Origin: Physcomitrium patens
Taxonomy: Eukaryota > Streptophyta > Bryopsida > Funariales > Funariaceae
Direction: 5' to 3'
DNA: 64,000 nt
NCBI RefSeq assembly: GCF_000002425.4
Contig: NC_037273.1
Location: forward strand, 12,949,129-13,013,128
Part shown: piece after piece, positions 33,340-43,575 of the stretch
Position numbering within the stretch: position 1 is the first letter of the stretch
How the letters are laid out: the number at the start of each line of letters is the position of its first letter
Notes under the pieces: generated by a model
What the model saw: the letters and a program-made list of their open reading frames with translations, nothing else
The model's database searches: none
Told to the model about the DNA's origin: nothing
Position numbers and translations under genes: made by a program

Positions 33340-34340
33340 TATTAGTATTTTGTAGGACCTCTTTTGGCCTTAATAACTACTTCCATTATCTTATGCATAC
33401 TTTCTATTAACTTTTGGTAAAAAATTGATTCAATATTATTCTATTTTCTAGCTATTCTTTTTCATAATTTCCAAACTTCTTTTGATTTTATCTTCCATGT
33501 ATTGAGCTGGCATTTGAAGTGCCTCCAAAGATGTTCAATGGAATTGAGATGAAGAGACTGAGCACACCAATCCATTATATTAATTCCATAATAATCAAAC
33601 CACTTCTATACTAGTTTTGAATTATGCTTGGGATCGTTATTTTGCTAAAAAATCATCTCGTTCTTAGAAATGCCAAATTCTTTAATACTAGAGAGCAAGT
33701 TTTTTTCAAGAATTTCTACAAATTACTTGACATCCATCCTCTCTCAATCTTTGTCATCTTTTCTATCCTATTCCATTCTATATAATCTCATATTATTATA
33801 TTTCTACCTCCATGCTTAATTGTTTTTTGGATCTTCTTGTCAAGCGAGGACTAATCCTTTTGTTTCTACACCCACTTCTTGCCATCTGATCCAAATCTAT
33901 TGATTTTGGTCTCATCTTACTAAATAATCCTCTTCCAATCCTCCACAATTCATTCTTTGTACTTTAGAGCAAAATCCAAGCATTGTTTTCAATGGCAGGT
34001 AGATAGTAGTGATTTTTTTTCTTCACTACGGCTTTCATATTCTATTTCTTGAGAATGTTTCAAATAGTTTAAATTGAAATATTATAATTAATAATATTGT
34101 TAAGATTTTTAGCAACCTCAATAGTATTTTCAGCCTTTCTAGTATTGATTTCACAAATGATTATTCTTTCATCTACTATAGTGAGCTTCTTTGGTCTACC
34201 TAATTTAAGGTTCTTCCTATCAAAAATGATCTTTTTTGCTAGCCTGGACATAGTAATTTTACTGCAATCAAGTTCAGAAGCAATTTGGCCATAAGTTTTT
34301 TGAAAATGAATAAAAATAAAGATGATGTTGTCTTGGAGAG
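33340..34340 (-). pseudogene. Tc1-like transposase remnant (DDE family)
   Basis: Read on the minus strand it has a helix-turn-helix part with GRPKKLTIVDERII (about 34,150-34,195), then DETKINRFGSDGKKW (near 33,885-33,930), the NDPKH block (33,624-33,638) and IEHLW (near 33,530-33,545). Together these are the Tc1 DDE landmarks, but in several frames and with stops. The Asp normally before NDPKH reads Asn (QNNDPKH). The C-terminal GPTKY-type end is near 33,345, right beside the left inverted repeat. The protein would cut and paste the element; this copy cannot make it. Confidence 0.8.
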
Positions 34341-34827
34341 AGTAAGGAATAGGTTTTATAGTTGTTTAAGGAATTATCAAGGATATAAGAATTTGACAAA
34401 GAAATATGTCAAGATTAAAGACAAAGAATGAGATTGATAGCAAAAGTAGTTTCAAAGATTCTTATTTATACTATAATGAAGGTTACAAAAGTCTATGGTA
34501 CTTTCTATGGAAGTTTTTAGGAGTCTAAAGAAGCTTCTAGAAATCTAAAGAGGCTTCTACAAGCCTTTCGAACTTTCTAAAAAAATATAGAAGATTCTAT
34601 AAGTATCTAAAAGATTCTAAAAATTTATAAAAGATTTTAGAAGGTCTTAAAATATAATAATTTAGAATATATCTATGCCAAAAATTGTGATTAAAAATGG
34701 TACTTTTATAGATGCTAGTAAGCATCAATGATGTCATTAGATTAGTAATAATATTTTTATAGTAAATTTGATGATGATAGAATGTTGTAATTTTGCGTAA
34801 TTGATAAAATCCAAAAATTAGAAACTA

Positions 34828-35040
34828 CACTCAAAAAATTGTTTCAATATTACTCCAAATTAGATTGATTATTGCTCTACAATTATCTAATGGATTCTTT
34901 TCAACTTAGGCTCATTTGGTAGTTATAAAAGAATACTTTATTTTCTATATAAACCACGTATTATTATTCACTATAATTTATTTGTAATATACTAATATTT
35001 TAAAGATATGTCAATATTGAAGTAATTTTTTGAGTCACTA
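34828..35040. repeat. Tc1-like element right inverted repeat
   Basis: The reverse complement matches about 33,122-33,324, for example CTTTATTTTCTATA and TATTATTATTCACTATAATT blocks in the same order. Its own two ends are inverted copies of a CTCAAAAAATT-x-x-TTCAATATT word. Confidence 0.8.
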
Positions 35041-35129
35041 TATTTGTGAAGAAGAGGTGGAGACACAACAGATTGGTGAAGATGATGAAAATGAAGGCTA
35101 TGGCTATATGCTAACTATTAATGGACTAA

Positions 35130-35295
35130 ATATAAATAGTGAATATTCTTGTATATCCTTGATTTGTATAGTTGATATAATTATCTTTTAAAAGATAAGC
35201 TATAATTAATAGTTGTATTTTATAAACTTGCAACTTGTTTGAGCAATTAGTGGCAACCAAAGGCTCAACCTTTTTTTGAGATAAACTCTCTCTAG
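35130..35295 (+). repeat. Element C 3' LTR (recognisable part)
   Basis: It matches 15,785-15,950 through TATTCTTGT, TTTTATAAACTTGCAACTT and AACTCTCT, at roughly 80% identity by eye. The preceding 35,045-35,130 could be the end of element C coding sequence. Confidence 0.65.
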
Positions 35296-35299
35296 TACA

Positions 35300-35640
35300 A
35301 TACAGTGGCTAAAAAGATATAATTCTCAAATAGATTTAACTTTTCAAAACCTTAATTTTTTTGTAATTTAATTGAGGATCCTACTATTTCAATAAAATTC
35401 TATAAGTAGAAAATGATCAAATCCTTATTAATAGATATAAGAACTATCATGTATACATCAAAAAAAGAGCCAACTTTTGTTATATATGCCACACCTATTT
35501 TTGATGAAGAAAAGTCTTCAAGTAATATTCTTATCTAATATTAAGATTATTAAGAAGTTTTTGAGAAGAAAAATATAGATATTCTTTTAGATTCATGAAT
35601 GCACTAATTGCTTTTCAATATTTAATAAATGATGTCTTTT
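35300..35640 (+). pseudogene. pol: Fossil E2-family copy A, middle piece (protease to reverse transcriptase)
   Basis: It aligns with E2 from about 28,873 on, then, after an internal deletion near 35,585, with the segment coding FGLTNAPAAFQHLMNDVF (E2 about 29,570-29,625). It ends at CTTTT, the target site of the Tat/Athila-like element. Most differences from E2 are C-to-T or G-to-A. Confidence 0.8.
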
Positions 35641-36407
35641 TGTAGAATAGATATTAGTTTGTTTTTGTAAGATATTAGTAAAATAAAATAATAGTCTATA
35701 GAATAGTCAGTTTAGGAGGACAGATGATTGATTCAGATATTAAAAGTCGTTATTATAGGATTACGGTTAGAATCTGGAAATTAGTAGCAATAATATAGAA
35801 GTTGTAGAAGTTTGTCGGGGGCCAGACTGTGATAGTTATGAGTCGGGGTTAAGCTTGGTGCTTCCTCTTTGTTTTTTTTGTTTTTTTTGTTGTTGAAGAA
35901 TAATGGATAGTTTCTGAATACTGAGAAGTGAGTCTGTGGAATAAATCAGAGATTGATTTATGAGTTATTGATTATGTAATTGGAGTATTGAGTGATTGAA
36001 TTATATGAAAAGTTATTGGAAGATTGATTATGGATGGAAGATTATGATTGTTGTTTATTGAGAGTTGTGTGTGTGTTTTGACAAAGGAAGTCTCTGATTA
36101 CAGGAATTCTGTGAATTCAGATTGATTAGAGTGAAGTCTATTATTCCTGGTGTTGGATGGAATTTATTGAGTTTTGAGCGGTCTTTTGAGAGTGCAGGGT
36201 TGCACATTGTGGTTATCAGTTGATGAAGGAGTATTGTTACTGGGAGAAAGCATTGTAGTATTTCTTAGTATTTTAGTGGTTTGGAATATAGTTAATTGTG
36301 TTATCCTAACAAGTGAAATTCATGCGCTTAGTCTTTCCATGTGTTCGAATTCCCTTATACAGGTTTATTCTGGAAGGAATTGTAGAATAAATAAAACGAC
36401 AATCACA
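35641..36407 (+). repeat. Element T 5' LTR
   Basis: This LTR is 767 bp and paired with 42,809-43,575. It begins TGTAGAATAG and ends ACAATCACA. No clear TATA box was assigned. Confidence 0.95.
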
Positions 36408-36410
36408 TTT

Positions 36411-36428
36411 TGGAGCCACTGTCGAGGA
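36411..36428 (+). other. Element T primer-binding site, tRNA-Asp-like
   Basis: TGGAGCCACTGTCGAGGA, 3 nt after the LTR, matches 13 of 18 positions of TGGCGCCGTTGCCGGGGA. I recall that as the usual tRNA-Asp primer site of Tat/Athila elements. The mismatches are mostly C-to-T or G-to-A type. Confidence 0.6.
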
Positions 36429-36959
36429 TTGACAATAACATTGAGTGTTATGAATTAACTATTGGATGAGTAGATGGAAAATAGGAAACAAATTCAGTAG
36501 TATATAATGAAAGATTATAGTTATTAAGAATGAAAACATTGCAATAAAGAAAACACGCTAGTTGAAAGAAAGACAAGAGAGAGCGCAAGCAAGAGAATCG
36601 TTGCAAAACAAGCAAGAATTCAAGTTAAAAAGAAAGCATCGACAAAGTTGGATTAAGCTATGGTTGCATGCCTATTGGCATATCCGAGTATACTCAAAAG
36701 CTGATCGACATCAAATATTTTAGCAATATATACCATTAAGAAAATTGTTGAGAGCACTCGAAGGGAATTTTGTCACCAACCCAGCGTATCTCTTGAGCTT
36801 GTAAACTGTAAGTGGAAGAAACACAAAAGAATTGGGTACTCCATTGGGTACCTTCCCAATAGCAGAAACTACTGATTCTGTAAAAACAGGTTCCGTAGAA
36901 TGGCATAAATTCCTTGCCAATAAGGACTAATTTAGCATATTTCAAAATCCATCATTTTT

Positions 36960-37865
36960 ACCTCCAATTCAACTAATAAACTTATTTAGGGATAATAATA
37001 GTAAATTAAGGAGGTTAGAAAGTCTAAAAAAGATAATTGGAGAAGACAGTGGTAATTTTAATAAGAGATTAAGCAGCACATTGTCCTCTTCAATTGTGAC
37101 GGGTAGTCCAGCGGTTCCAATAGCAGTACAAATGGGTGATGTGAGCGATTGCACAATGAGCGTGGTTCCATTACCTACTTTTAGGGCTTTTGGGGTGCGG
37201 ATTTCGATCAACATTTGTCTCAATTTTTGACAGCATGTGCAGCTAATAATGGAAGAATCGAAGATAATTGGTTACGATGGTTGCCAATAACCTTAAAGGA
37301 CACGGCATTTGAATGGTACAATTGCCAACTAGTGGGTCAATTTCGGAATTGGAAAGCATTGAATAATACATTTTTAACCCATTTTTGGCCAATAGGTTTT
37401 GAGGTTTGTCTTCGAGAGAGGTTAATGAACAACAAAATGATCCTAAGGGTGGCGATAGAATCGTATTATGGTCGGGTGGCTGATATACTAAGTAAGTGGC
37501 CAAATCACCAAATATCGGAGGCATTTATCTTATCCATATTAATCAATGGTTTGCAACCACTTAAGTTAAAAATGTTTGTGAAGGAAGCTCAACCTGTTAC
37601 GGTGTTTGCATCCCTTAATAGAGCCAAGGTTTGGGAGGAATGCCATTATGATCAATTTTTAACTACGAGAGCTACGTTGATTCTAGTTCAAGGCAGTTAT
37701 CAAAATCTGACTTGGAACGGATCAGTGGGTGCTTATCCACGGATGTTAGATACAAGGGCGAATTCCAAAGCCAATATTCAGAGGCCAGTTAATGTCACTC
37801 CATTGCAAGCTATACCACCAAACATGACAACAATGTATGCTCCCTATTTTTCGTATCAACAATAA
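36960..37865 (+). pseudogene. gag: Element T gag core
   Basis: The open stretch at 37,215-37,865 encodes HLSQF/FLTACAANNGRIEDNW and LKDTAFEWYNC (the retrotransposon gag core), then QISEAFILSILINGLQP. The N-terminal part is in other frames upstream to about 36,960. The frame ends at TAA 37,863 before the zinc knuckles. Confidence 0.8.
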
Positions 37866-38394
37866 GCATTAACTGCGATAGAGTTACTAATAATACCAAC
37901 CTCAAAAGATTCCAATGAAGCCTTGTTGTTGAATTTGATGAAGAAAATGGAAGAAATGGCCGTCAATATGACCAAGGATAAGGAGAAGATGTAAAAGCCT
38001 ATCAATACTAGGACCACCCTCACAAATGATGGATCAATGTATATTTTGCGGAGGAAAGTACTTAACAGCTAATTATTGGAATTTGCAAAGGCAACAACAA
38101 TTCAGTAATCAAACCATGATCCCACCAACTCACTAGGACGTCAATTAAGTTCAATCAAAAAATACGTTTGGATGGAATAGAAATCGATCTAATCGATAAA
38201 ATTGAACATTCAATAACTTTCAAAGTTCTAATTTTAATCAGAGGTCTGTATCAAATCCCAAGAACTACGGAAAAGAGCAATAGAGGTATCAGCAATATGA
38301 TCCACCGGCGTCATCGAACCAAGTTTCCTCCATTCCAACGGGACAACCAAGATCATTTTCTAACCCTACATGGAACAAGTCTAGTAGGTATATA

Positions 38395-38715
38395 TTGGTG
38401 GAGACACCCAATATGCCTGATGGGGGTGCAAGAAGACCACTTCGTTGTTTTTATTGCAAACAGATTGGCCATTATGCCAGTGAATGTCCCAATCCCAAAG
38501 CTAGTGACGATTATGCGCCAGTTTGTAGAAATTGCAAGCAGTCAGGGCATACTTATCACCAATATAATACTTCGTTCAATTTCAATAATCAAGATCAGCA
38601 GATCCAAAACCAAGGAAAAATGAAGGAGATAAATCAAGGTCCTAAAGATTCTCTAGTAAATCAGATGGAATGTATCCAAGCCGTTCTTAATAGGAGTCAG
38701 CAAAAAAGAAAATGA
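38395..38715 (+). pseudogene. gag: Element T nucleocapsid part with two zinc knuckles
   Basis: CFYCKQIGHYASEC is a complete CCHC knuckle. The second, CRNCKQSGHTYHQYN, has Tyr where the last Cys belongs, so it is damaged. It is followed by a short Gln/Lys-rich end and a stop at 38,713. Knuckles bind the element RNA during packaging. Confidence 0.8.
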
Positions 38716-38919
38716 CCAATTCAACATTTGGTTGATCTTGAAGCAAAGGGCCAATTTGACCCAATTATGGGGACATCCAATCTAGGTCGTGTTATAGGCC
38801 TCTTACCCAGTATGAGACCTGACTCGGTTGGGCTACCCAATGAGGTACCGATTACGGAGGCTTCGGATCCATTTCAAGCTGTTCCGTTCTCTACATAGTT
38901 TTGAGAAACGTCTTTTCTA

Positions 38920-40059
38920 TTGAAAGATCCTCTAGGAGGCGTGAATTCCAAGGAAGCTCCGTCTACTGTTCTAATTCTGAGTCCAGGGCGGAAGAATATC
39001 TTACCTCAAGGAGTTAAACTCCAACCAATGAAAAGAAAGAGGGCATTGGGCATTACCTTAAATATGGAATCCTATGACATATTGAAGGATCTGGATACTA
39101 TTCGGCCTTCTATTTCTATGAAGCAACTTCTAGCGGTTGCACCAAAGTGTTGTTCTACATTAAATTCATCGTTAACATGGCATAAGCAATGTAATAAAGA
39201 AGTTTGTGAAGTCAGTTTGAACCTTGACCCAAATGCACCAACCATCGATGTTTTAATTGATGGTGTTATGATCTCGGGTGTTTAGGTGGATGGTGGTTCC
39301 AATGTCAATTTAATGAATGCTGATACAATGGATGCTTTAGATTTGGAATACTTAGTACCCACGACATTGATATTATGGATGACAAATCATAGCCAGGTTA
39401 AACCAATGGATATTTTACAGAGTGTTCAAACTATAATTGCTGGTATTGCATATGGAATTGACTACATTGTCTTTTGGCTACAACGTTTGACTTTATCATA
39501 TTTAATTTTATTGGGACAACCTTGGCTTTATCAAGCGAAGGCCAAGAACGATTATGATCGGGGTATTTTGATAATTGGCAAGGGCGGAGACAAAATGGTA
39601 TTAAAAATGTACCTAGTATGCTATCTCAGGGAGTTTCAATTGCCAGCATCTGAATTGACGTCAAACAATGAGCTTAGCTCTGATGACGACGTAGTCATAC
39701 CGATTACGGAGGCATCCGTGGATGCAACACAATACCCTAGAGTGGTATACCAATGTAGAAGTCCAGAGGAGTACTTGATATATCCGATAGATTTAGAAAA
39801 CTCTGAGTATGTTAATATTGATTGGATGACCAAGTATGATGTGCACCATATCAGTGCTCAAGACATAGGATTCAATACTTCACACATGTCGGATGTATCA
39901 ACTGATTTTCAACCAACATGGGAGTTGAAACAGAACATCGCCATTGCACTTTTATGTCAAACTATTAACTTGGCGAGTACAATAGAACCTCGGACAATTA
40001 AGGTCTACAAAGGTATTAAGGATCAGGAGTTGACCTGTTGGACAGAATTTTTCTTGTAG
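38920..40059 (+). pseudogene. pol: Element T protease region
   Basis: Two adjacent frames (38,920-39,285 and 39,286-40,059) are separated only by TAG at 39,283. They carry a retropepsin-like active site VDGGSNVNLMN (DGGS in place of DTGS) and ILLGQPWLYQAKA, the closing Gly-Gln-Pro-Trp block. The linker to reverse transcriptase is 40,060-40,197. Confidence 0.75.
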
Positions 40060-40197
40060 CATAAGTCCGCTTTTGCTTGAACTTATGCTAATTTAAAGGA
40101 TATTCTCCCTGATGTCTGTGAGCATCGTGTCATTTTAGAGGAGAACGCTAAACCAGTACGGCAAAGAAAATATCGCCTTAATTCTAAATATTCTCTC

Positions 40198-41410
40198 ATG
40201 GTGAAGGAAGAATTAGACAAGCTTCTTGCGGTTGGTTTTAATTACCCAGTACCGAATAGCGAGTGGATTTCTCCAATCATGATGGTGCCGAAAAAGAATG
40301 AAAAAATCCGCATTTGTCAGGATTTTCGAAAACTTAATGCGGCCACCAAGAAGGATTACTTTCCGTTGCCTTTCACAGATAGTATTTTAGACGTCATAGT
40401 GAGTCACGAATGTTATTCGTTCCTCGATGGATTTTTTGGATATAATCAAGTTCAAATTACAATGAAAGACCAGCTTAAGATGACCTTTACTACGGATTGG
40501 GGCACATTTGCTTATCGCATGATACCTTTTGGATTATGTAACGTCCTAACCATGTTTCAGAGAGTGATGACTCAAGCCTTCCAAGACTATCTCTGGTTAT
40601 TTTTGGAGATCTTTTTAGATGACTTTTGTACATTCAGTACAAAACATGATCATCTTAATTATCTAGGTAAATGTTTGGCTCAATGTGTTAAGTTTGGAAT
40701 ATCATTGAACTTGAAGAAGTATCATTTTGGTGTTCCATCCGGTAAATTATTGGGACATATCGTCTCCAACCATGGTATTGCTACGGATCCTGACAAAGTG
40801 CAGCATATAATGAACTTGCCCCAACCAGAGACGGTCTTCGGTGTTCGTGGGTTTGTGGGCCATGTCAGTTATTATCGAAGATTCATTCGTTTGTTTGCAG
40901 TTATTTGTCAACCTTTAACGAACATATTAAAGAAACCTCCGTCAGATAGGACTAGTCCCATCTGGACTATGGAGTGTACCATGACCTTTGAAGCATTGAA
41001 ATCAAAATTGGTCTCTGCACCAATATTGGTGGCTCCTCGTTGGATGGAGCCCTTTCATGTGTACGTTGATGCATCCAATGTGACTATTGGATCGGTGTTA
41101 AGTCAGAAGGATGACAAAGATTTGGATCATCTTATCTATTATGCCAATCGGCAATTGGTGGCTGCCAAACGCAATTACACTACTACTGAACGAGAAGCGT
41201 TGAGTATGATATACTCGGTTCAGAAATTTTAGCACTATTTGCTTGGATATCCATTTGTTTTTTATGTGGATCATGATGCCATCAAATACATGATTAATAC
41301 ATCTCAATTGAGTGGATGCAATGTCCGATGGGTCTTACTATTACAAGAGTTTAATTTTACCATTATCGTATGACCTGGGAAGGAACATGCCAATGTTGAT
41401 CATTTATCCC
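40198..41410 (+). pseudogene. pol: Element T reverse transcriptase and RNase H
   Basis: The open 344-codon stretch has ICQDFRKLNAATKKDYFPLP, MIPFGLCNVLTMFQRVM, and EIFLDDFCTFS as the catalytic box (FLDDF). It continues with LLGHIVSNHGIATDPDKV and, in RNase H, VYVDASNVTIGSVLSQ. A TAG at 41,230 interrupts the RNase H, which goes on with FYVDHDAIKYMI and, after a TGA, PGKEHANVDHLSRL (to about 41,415). Confidence 0.9.
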
Positions 41411-41689
41411 GGTTGTCTAATATTCTTGGCAACGAGCCTGTCCCGAATGCTATTCCCAATGCCAAATTATTTGTGGTGGATGTGATTTTCCTCGAGTATA
41501 GTAAAATCATTCAGTTTCTGACCTTCCACACCTTTCTGCCGACTTTCACCGAGAAGCTTAAGAAGCAACTCATTCTGAAGAGTGCCCCGTACACAATAAT
41601 TCGCAATGCTTTGTATAAACATGTAAAGATGGTATTTTACATCGATATATCTTTCCAAGTGAAGTACAGTCGATCCTCGAAGGTTGCCA

Positions 41690-42722
41690 TTTGGATAATT
41701 GTGGTGGTCATTTTGCGAGAGATAGTACCGCTCGTAAGGCTTTAATGGTCGAATATTGGTGGCCCACAATGTTTTCTGATGTGGACCAATTTATTTGTCA
41801 TTGTGATCCCTATCAACAAATTGGTCGACTCACGGGCACTTTTGCGATGCCGTTAGTTCCAATCTTAGCACAGGCACCGTTCAAAAAATGGGGTATTGAT
41901 TTTGTTGGTCCCATTGCACTAGCGTCAAAACTTAGCCAGAATCGATATATTTTAGTTGCCACGGACTATGTAACAAAATAGGCAGAGGTTATTGGTACGT
42001 GCCATAATAATGCCAGTACAGTACCTATGTTTCTATATGAAAATATTATAACTCGATTTGGGTGTCCAAAGGAATTGATTAGCGATCGCAGCACCCATTT
42101 CCTAAATGCTACCATAGCTGCCTTGATGAACGCATATGAGATTAAGCATCAAAAAACCACTTCATATCATCGTCTTGCTAATAGGCAAACGAAAAAGATC
42201 AATGAAATTTTGTGCAAGGTCTTGACTAAGACAGTTTTGGGGGTGAGTATCGATTGGGAGACCAAACTCTTTGCGGCTTTGTGGGCATATCACACCACAT
42301 ATAAAGTAACTATTAACTCTACTCTGTTTCAACTAGTTTACGATCAAGAGGCAATTTTATCCATGGAGTTGGAGGTTCAAAGTTTATGGATTGTCTTGGA
42401 TGAACGACTTAGTGACAAAGAATTATTACATTCTCAATTGGCAAAATTGGAAGAATTGGATGAAATACGGACTACAGTTCTTTTTTACATAGAAGCAACT
42501 CAAAAACGGAGGAAGAGTTACTATAATAATAAACTGCGTCCAAAGATTTTTATGTCCAATGATTTGATATTACTATACGATAGCCAATTTAATCATTTTT
42601 CGAGAAAATTTCAAGTTTGTTGGCATGGGCCATATTGGGTGATTGAAGGTTTTTTCAATGGGTCTATCCAATTGGAGGATTTCATAGGCCATCACTTTAG
42701 TACCCACATTAACGGGAATTAG
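41690..42722 (+). pseudogene. pol: Element T integrase
   Basis: The zinc-finger part is decayed (CHCDPYQQIGR at about 41,797). The core has KWGIDFVGPI (Asp 1), YILVATDYVTK followed by TAG in place of Trp, and LISDRSTHF (Asp 2). The third block RQTKKINEIL has Lys-Lys where Glu-Arg is expected. The C-terminal part runs to 42,722 without a chromodomain. Inactive as seen. Confidence 0.85.
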
Positions 42723-42808
42723 TAATTTTGTAGAGTTTTGTTAAGTTGTTTTTAGATAGGAATCAATTGTGTGTTTGCGAGGACACTGCACAAATAGGAG
42801 TGGAGCTA

Positions 42809-43575
42809 TGTAGAATAGATATTAGTTTGCTTTTGTAAGATATTGATAAAATAAACTAATAGTCCATAGAATAGTCAGTTTAGGAGGACGGATGATTGAT
42901 TCAATTATTAAAAGCGGTTATTATAGGATTATGGTTAGAATTTGGAAATTAGTAGCAATTATATAGAAGTTGTAGAAGTTTATCGGGGGCCAAACTGTGA
43001 GTTATGAGTCGGGGTTAAGCTTGGTGCTTCGTCTTTGTTTTTTTTTGTTTTCTTTGTTGTTGAAGAATAACGGATAGTTTTTGAATACTAAGAAGTGAGT
43101 CTATGGAATAAATCAGAGATTGATTTATGAGTTATTGATTATGTAATTTGAGTACTGAGTGATTGAATTATATGAAAAGTTATTAAAAGATTGATTATGG
43201 ATGGAAGATTATGATTGTTGTTTATTGAGAGTTGTGTGTGTGTTTTGACAAAAGAAGTCTGTGATTACAAGAATTCTATGAATTCAGATTAGTTGGAGTG
43301 CAGTCTGTTATTCTTAGTGTTGGATGGAATTTATTGAGTTTTGAGCGGTCTTTTGAGAGTGCAGGGTTACACATTGTGGTTATCAGTTGATGAAGGAGTA
43401 TTGTTACTGGGAGGAAGTATTGTAGTATTTCTTAGTATTTTAGTGGTTCATAATACAGTTAATTTATGTGACCCTAATAAGTAAAACTCATGCGCTTAGT
43501 CTTTTCCTGTGTTCGAATTCCCCTATACACGTTTATTTTGGAACAAATTGTAGAATAAGTAAAACGACAATCACA
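42809..43575 (+). repeat. Element T 3' LTR
   Basis: This LTR is 767 bp and paired with 35,641-36,407. It is preceded by AATAGGAGTGGAGCTA, a weak polypurine tract, and followed by the CTTTT duplication. Confidence 0.95.

Larger units (their letters stand above)
33110..35042 (-). mobile_element. Tc1/mariner DNA transposon, decayed, with about 200-bp inverted ends
   Basis: A transposase remnant on the minus strand is flanked by long inverted repeats: about 33,122-33,324 and 34,828-35,037. The outer right end reads, inward, AGTGACTCAAAAAATTACTT next to TA, typical of Tc1-like ends. The repeat itself begins and ends with CTCAAAAAATT-type words in opposite orientation, giving two possible transposase sites per end. 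The left outer end is more decayed. The element sits in the 3' part of element C, between the truncated RNase H and the 3' LTR. Confidence 0.8.
15785..35295 (+). mobile_element. Element C: old Ty3/Gypsy element, split by E1, E2 and a Tc1 element
   Basis: Matching ends of about 165 bp lie at 15,785-15,950 and 35,130-35,295, at roughly 80% identity by eye. Between them is a decayed gag-pol in the plus direction: gag (15,960-17,235), protease (18,076-18,295 continuing at 24,448-24,732), reverse transcriptase (25,356-26,235) and RNase H (26,240-26,730). It is interrupted by E1 at 18,296, by E2 at 26,756 and by a Tc1-like element at about 33,110. The integrase is gone, probably lost around the Tc1 insertion. 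The reverse transcriptase carries FVDD rather than YLDD, so it belongs to a different Gypsy group from E1/E2. Confidence 0.75.
35641..43575 (+). mobile_element. Element T: Tat/Athila-like Ty3/Gypsy retrotransposon
   Basis: The element is 7,935 bp with LTRs of exactly 767 bp (35,641-36,407 and 42,809-43,575), TGTAGAATAG...ACAATCACA, and a perfect target duplication CTTTT (35,636-35,640 and 43,576-43,580). By eye the LTRs differ at roughly 7% of positions, older than E1 and E2. It has gag, two zinc knuckles, protease, reverse transcriptase, RNase H and integrase, without a chromodomain or envelope-like gene. At least eight stops break gag-pol. It inserted into fossil copy A. Confidence 0.95.

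Noticed and set aside
36338-36358. GTTCGAATTCC tRNA T-loop-like word, also at 43,511
   Set aside because: It is part of the repeated element T LTR and no cloverleaf can be drawn around it.
42723-42808. Envelope-like or extra ORF in element T
   Set aside because: Only 86 bp separate the integrase end from the LTR, so there is no room for one.
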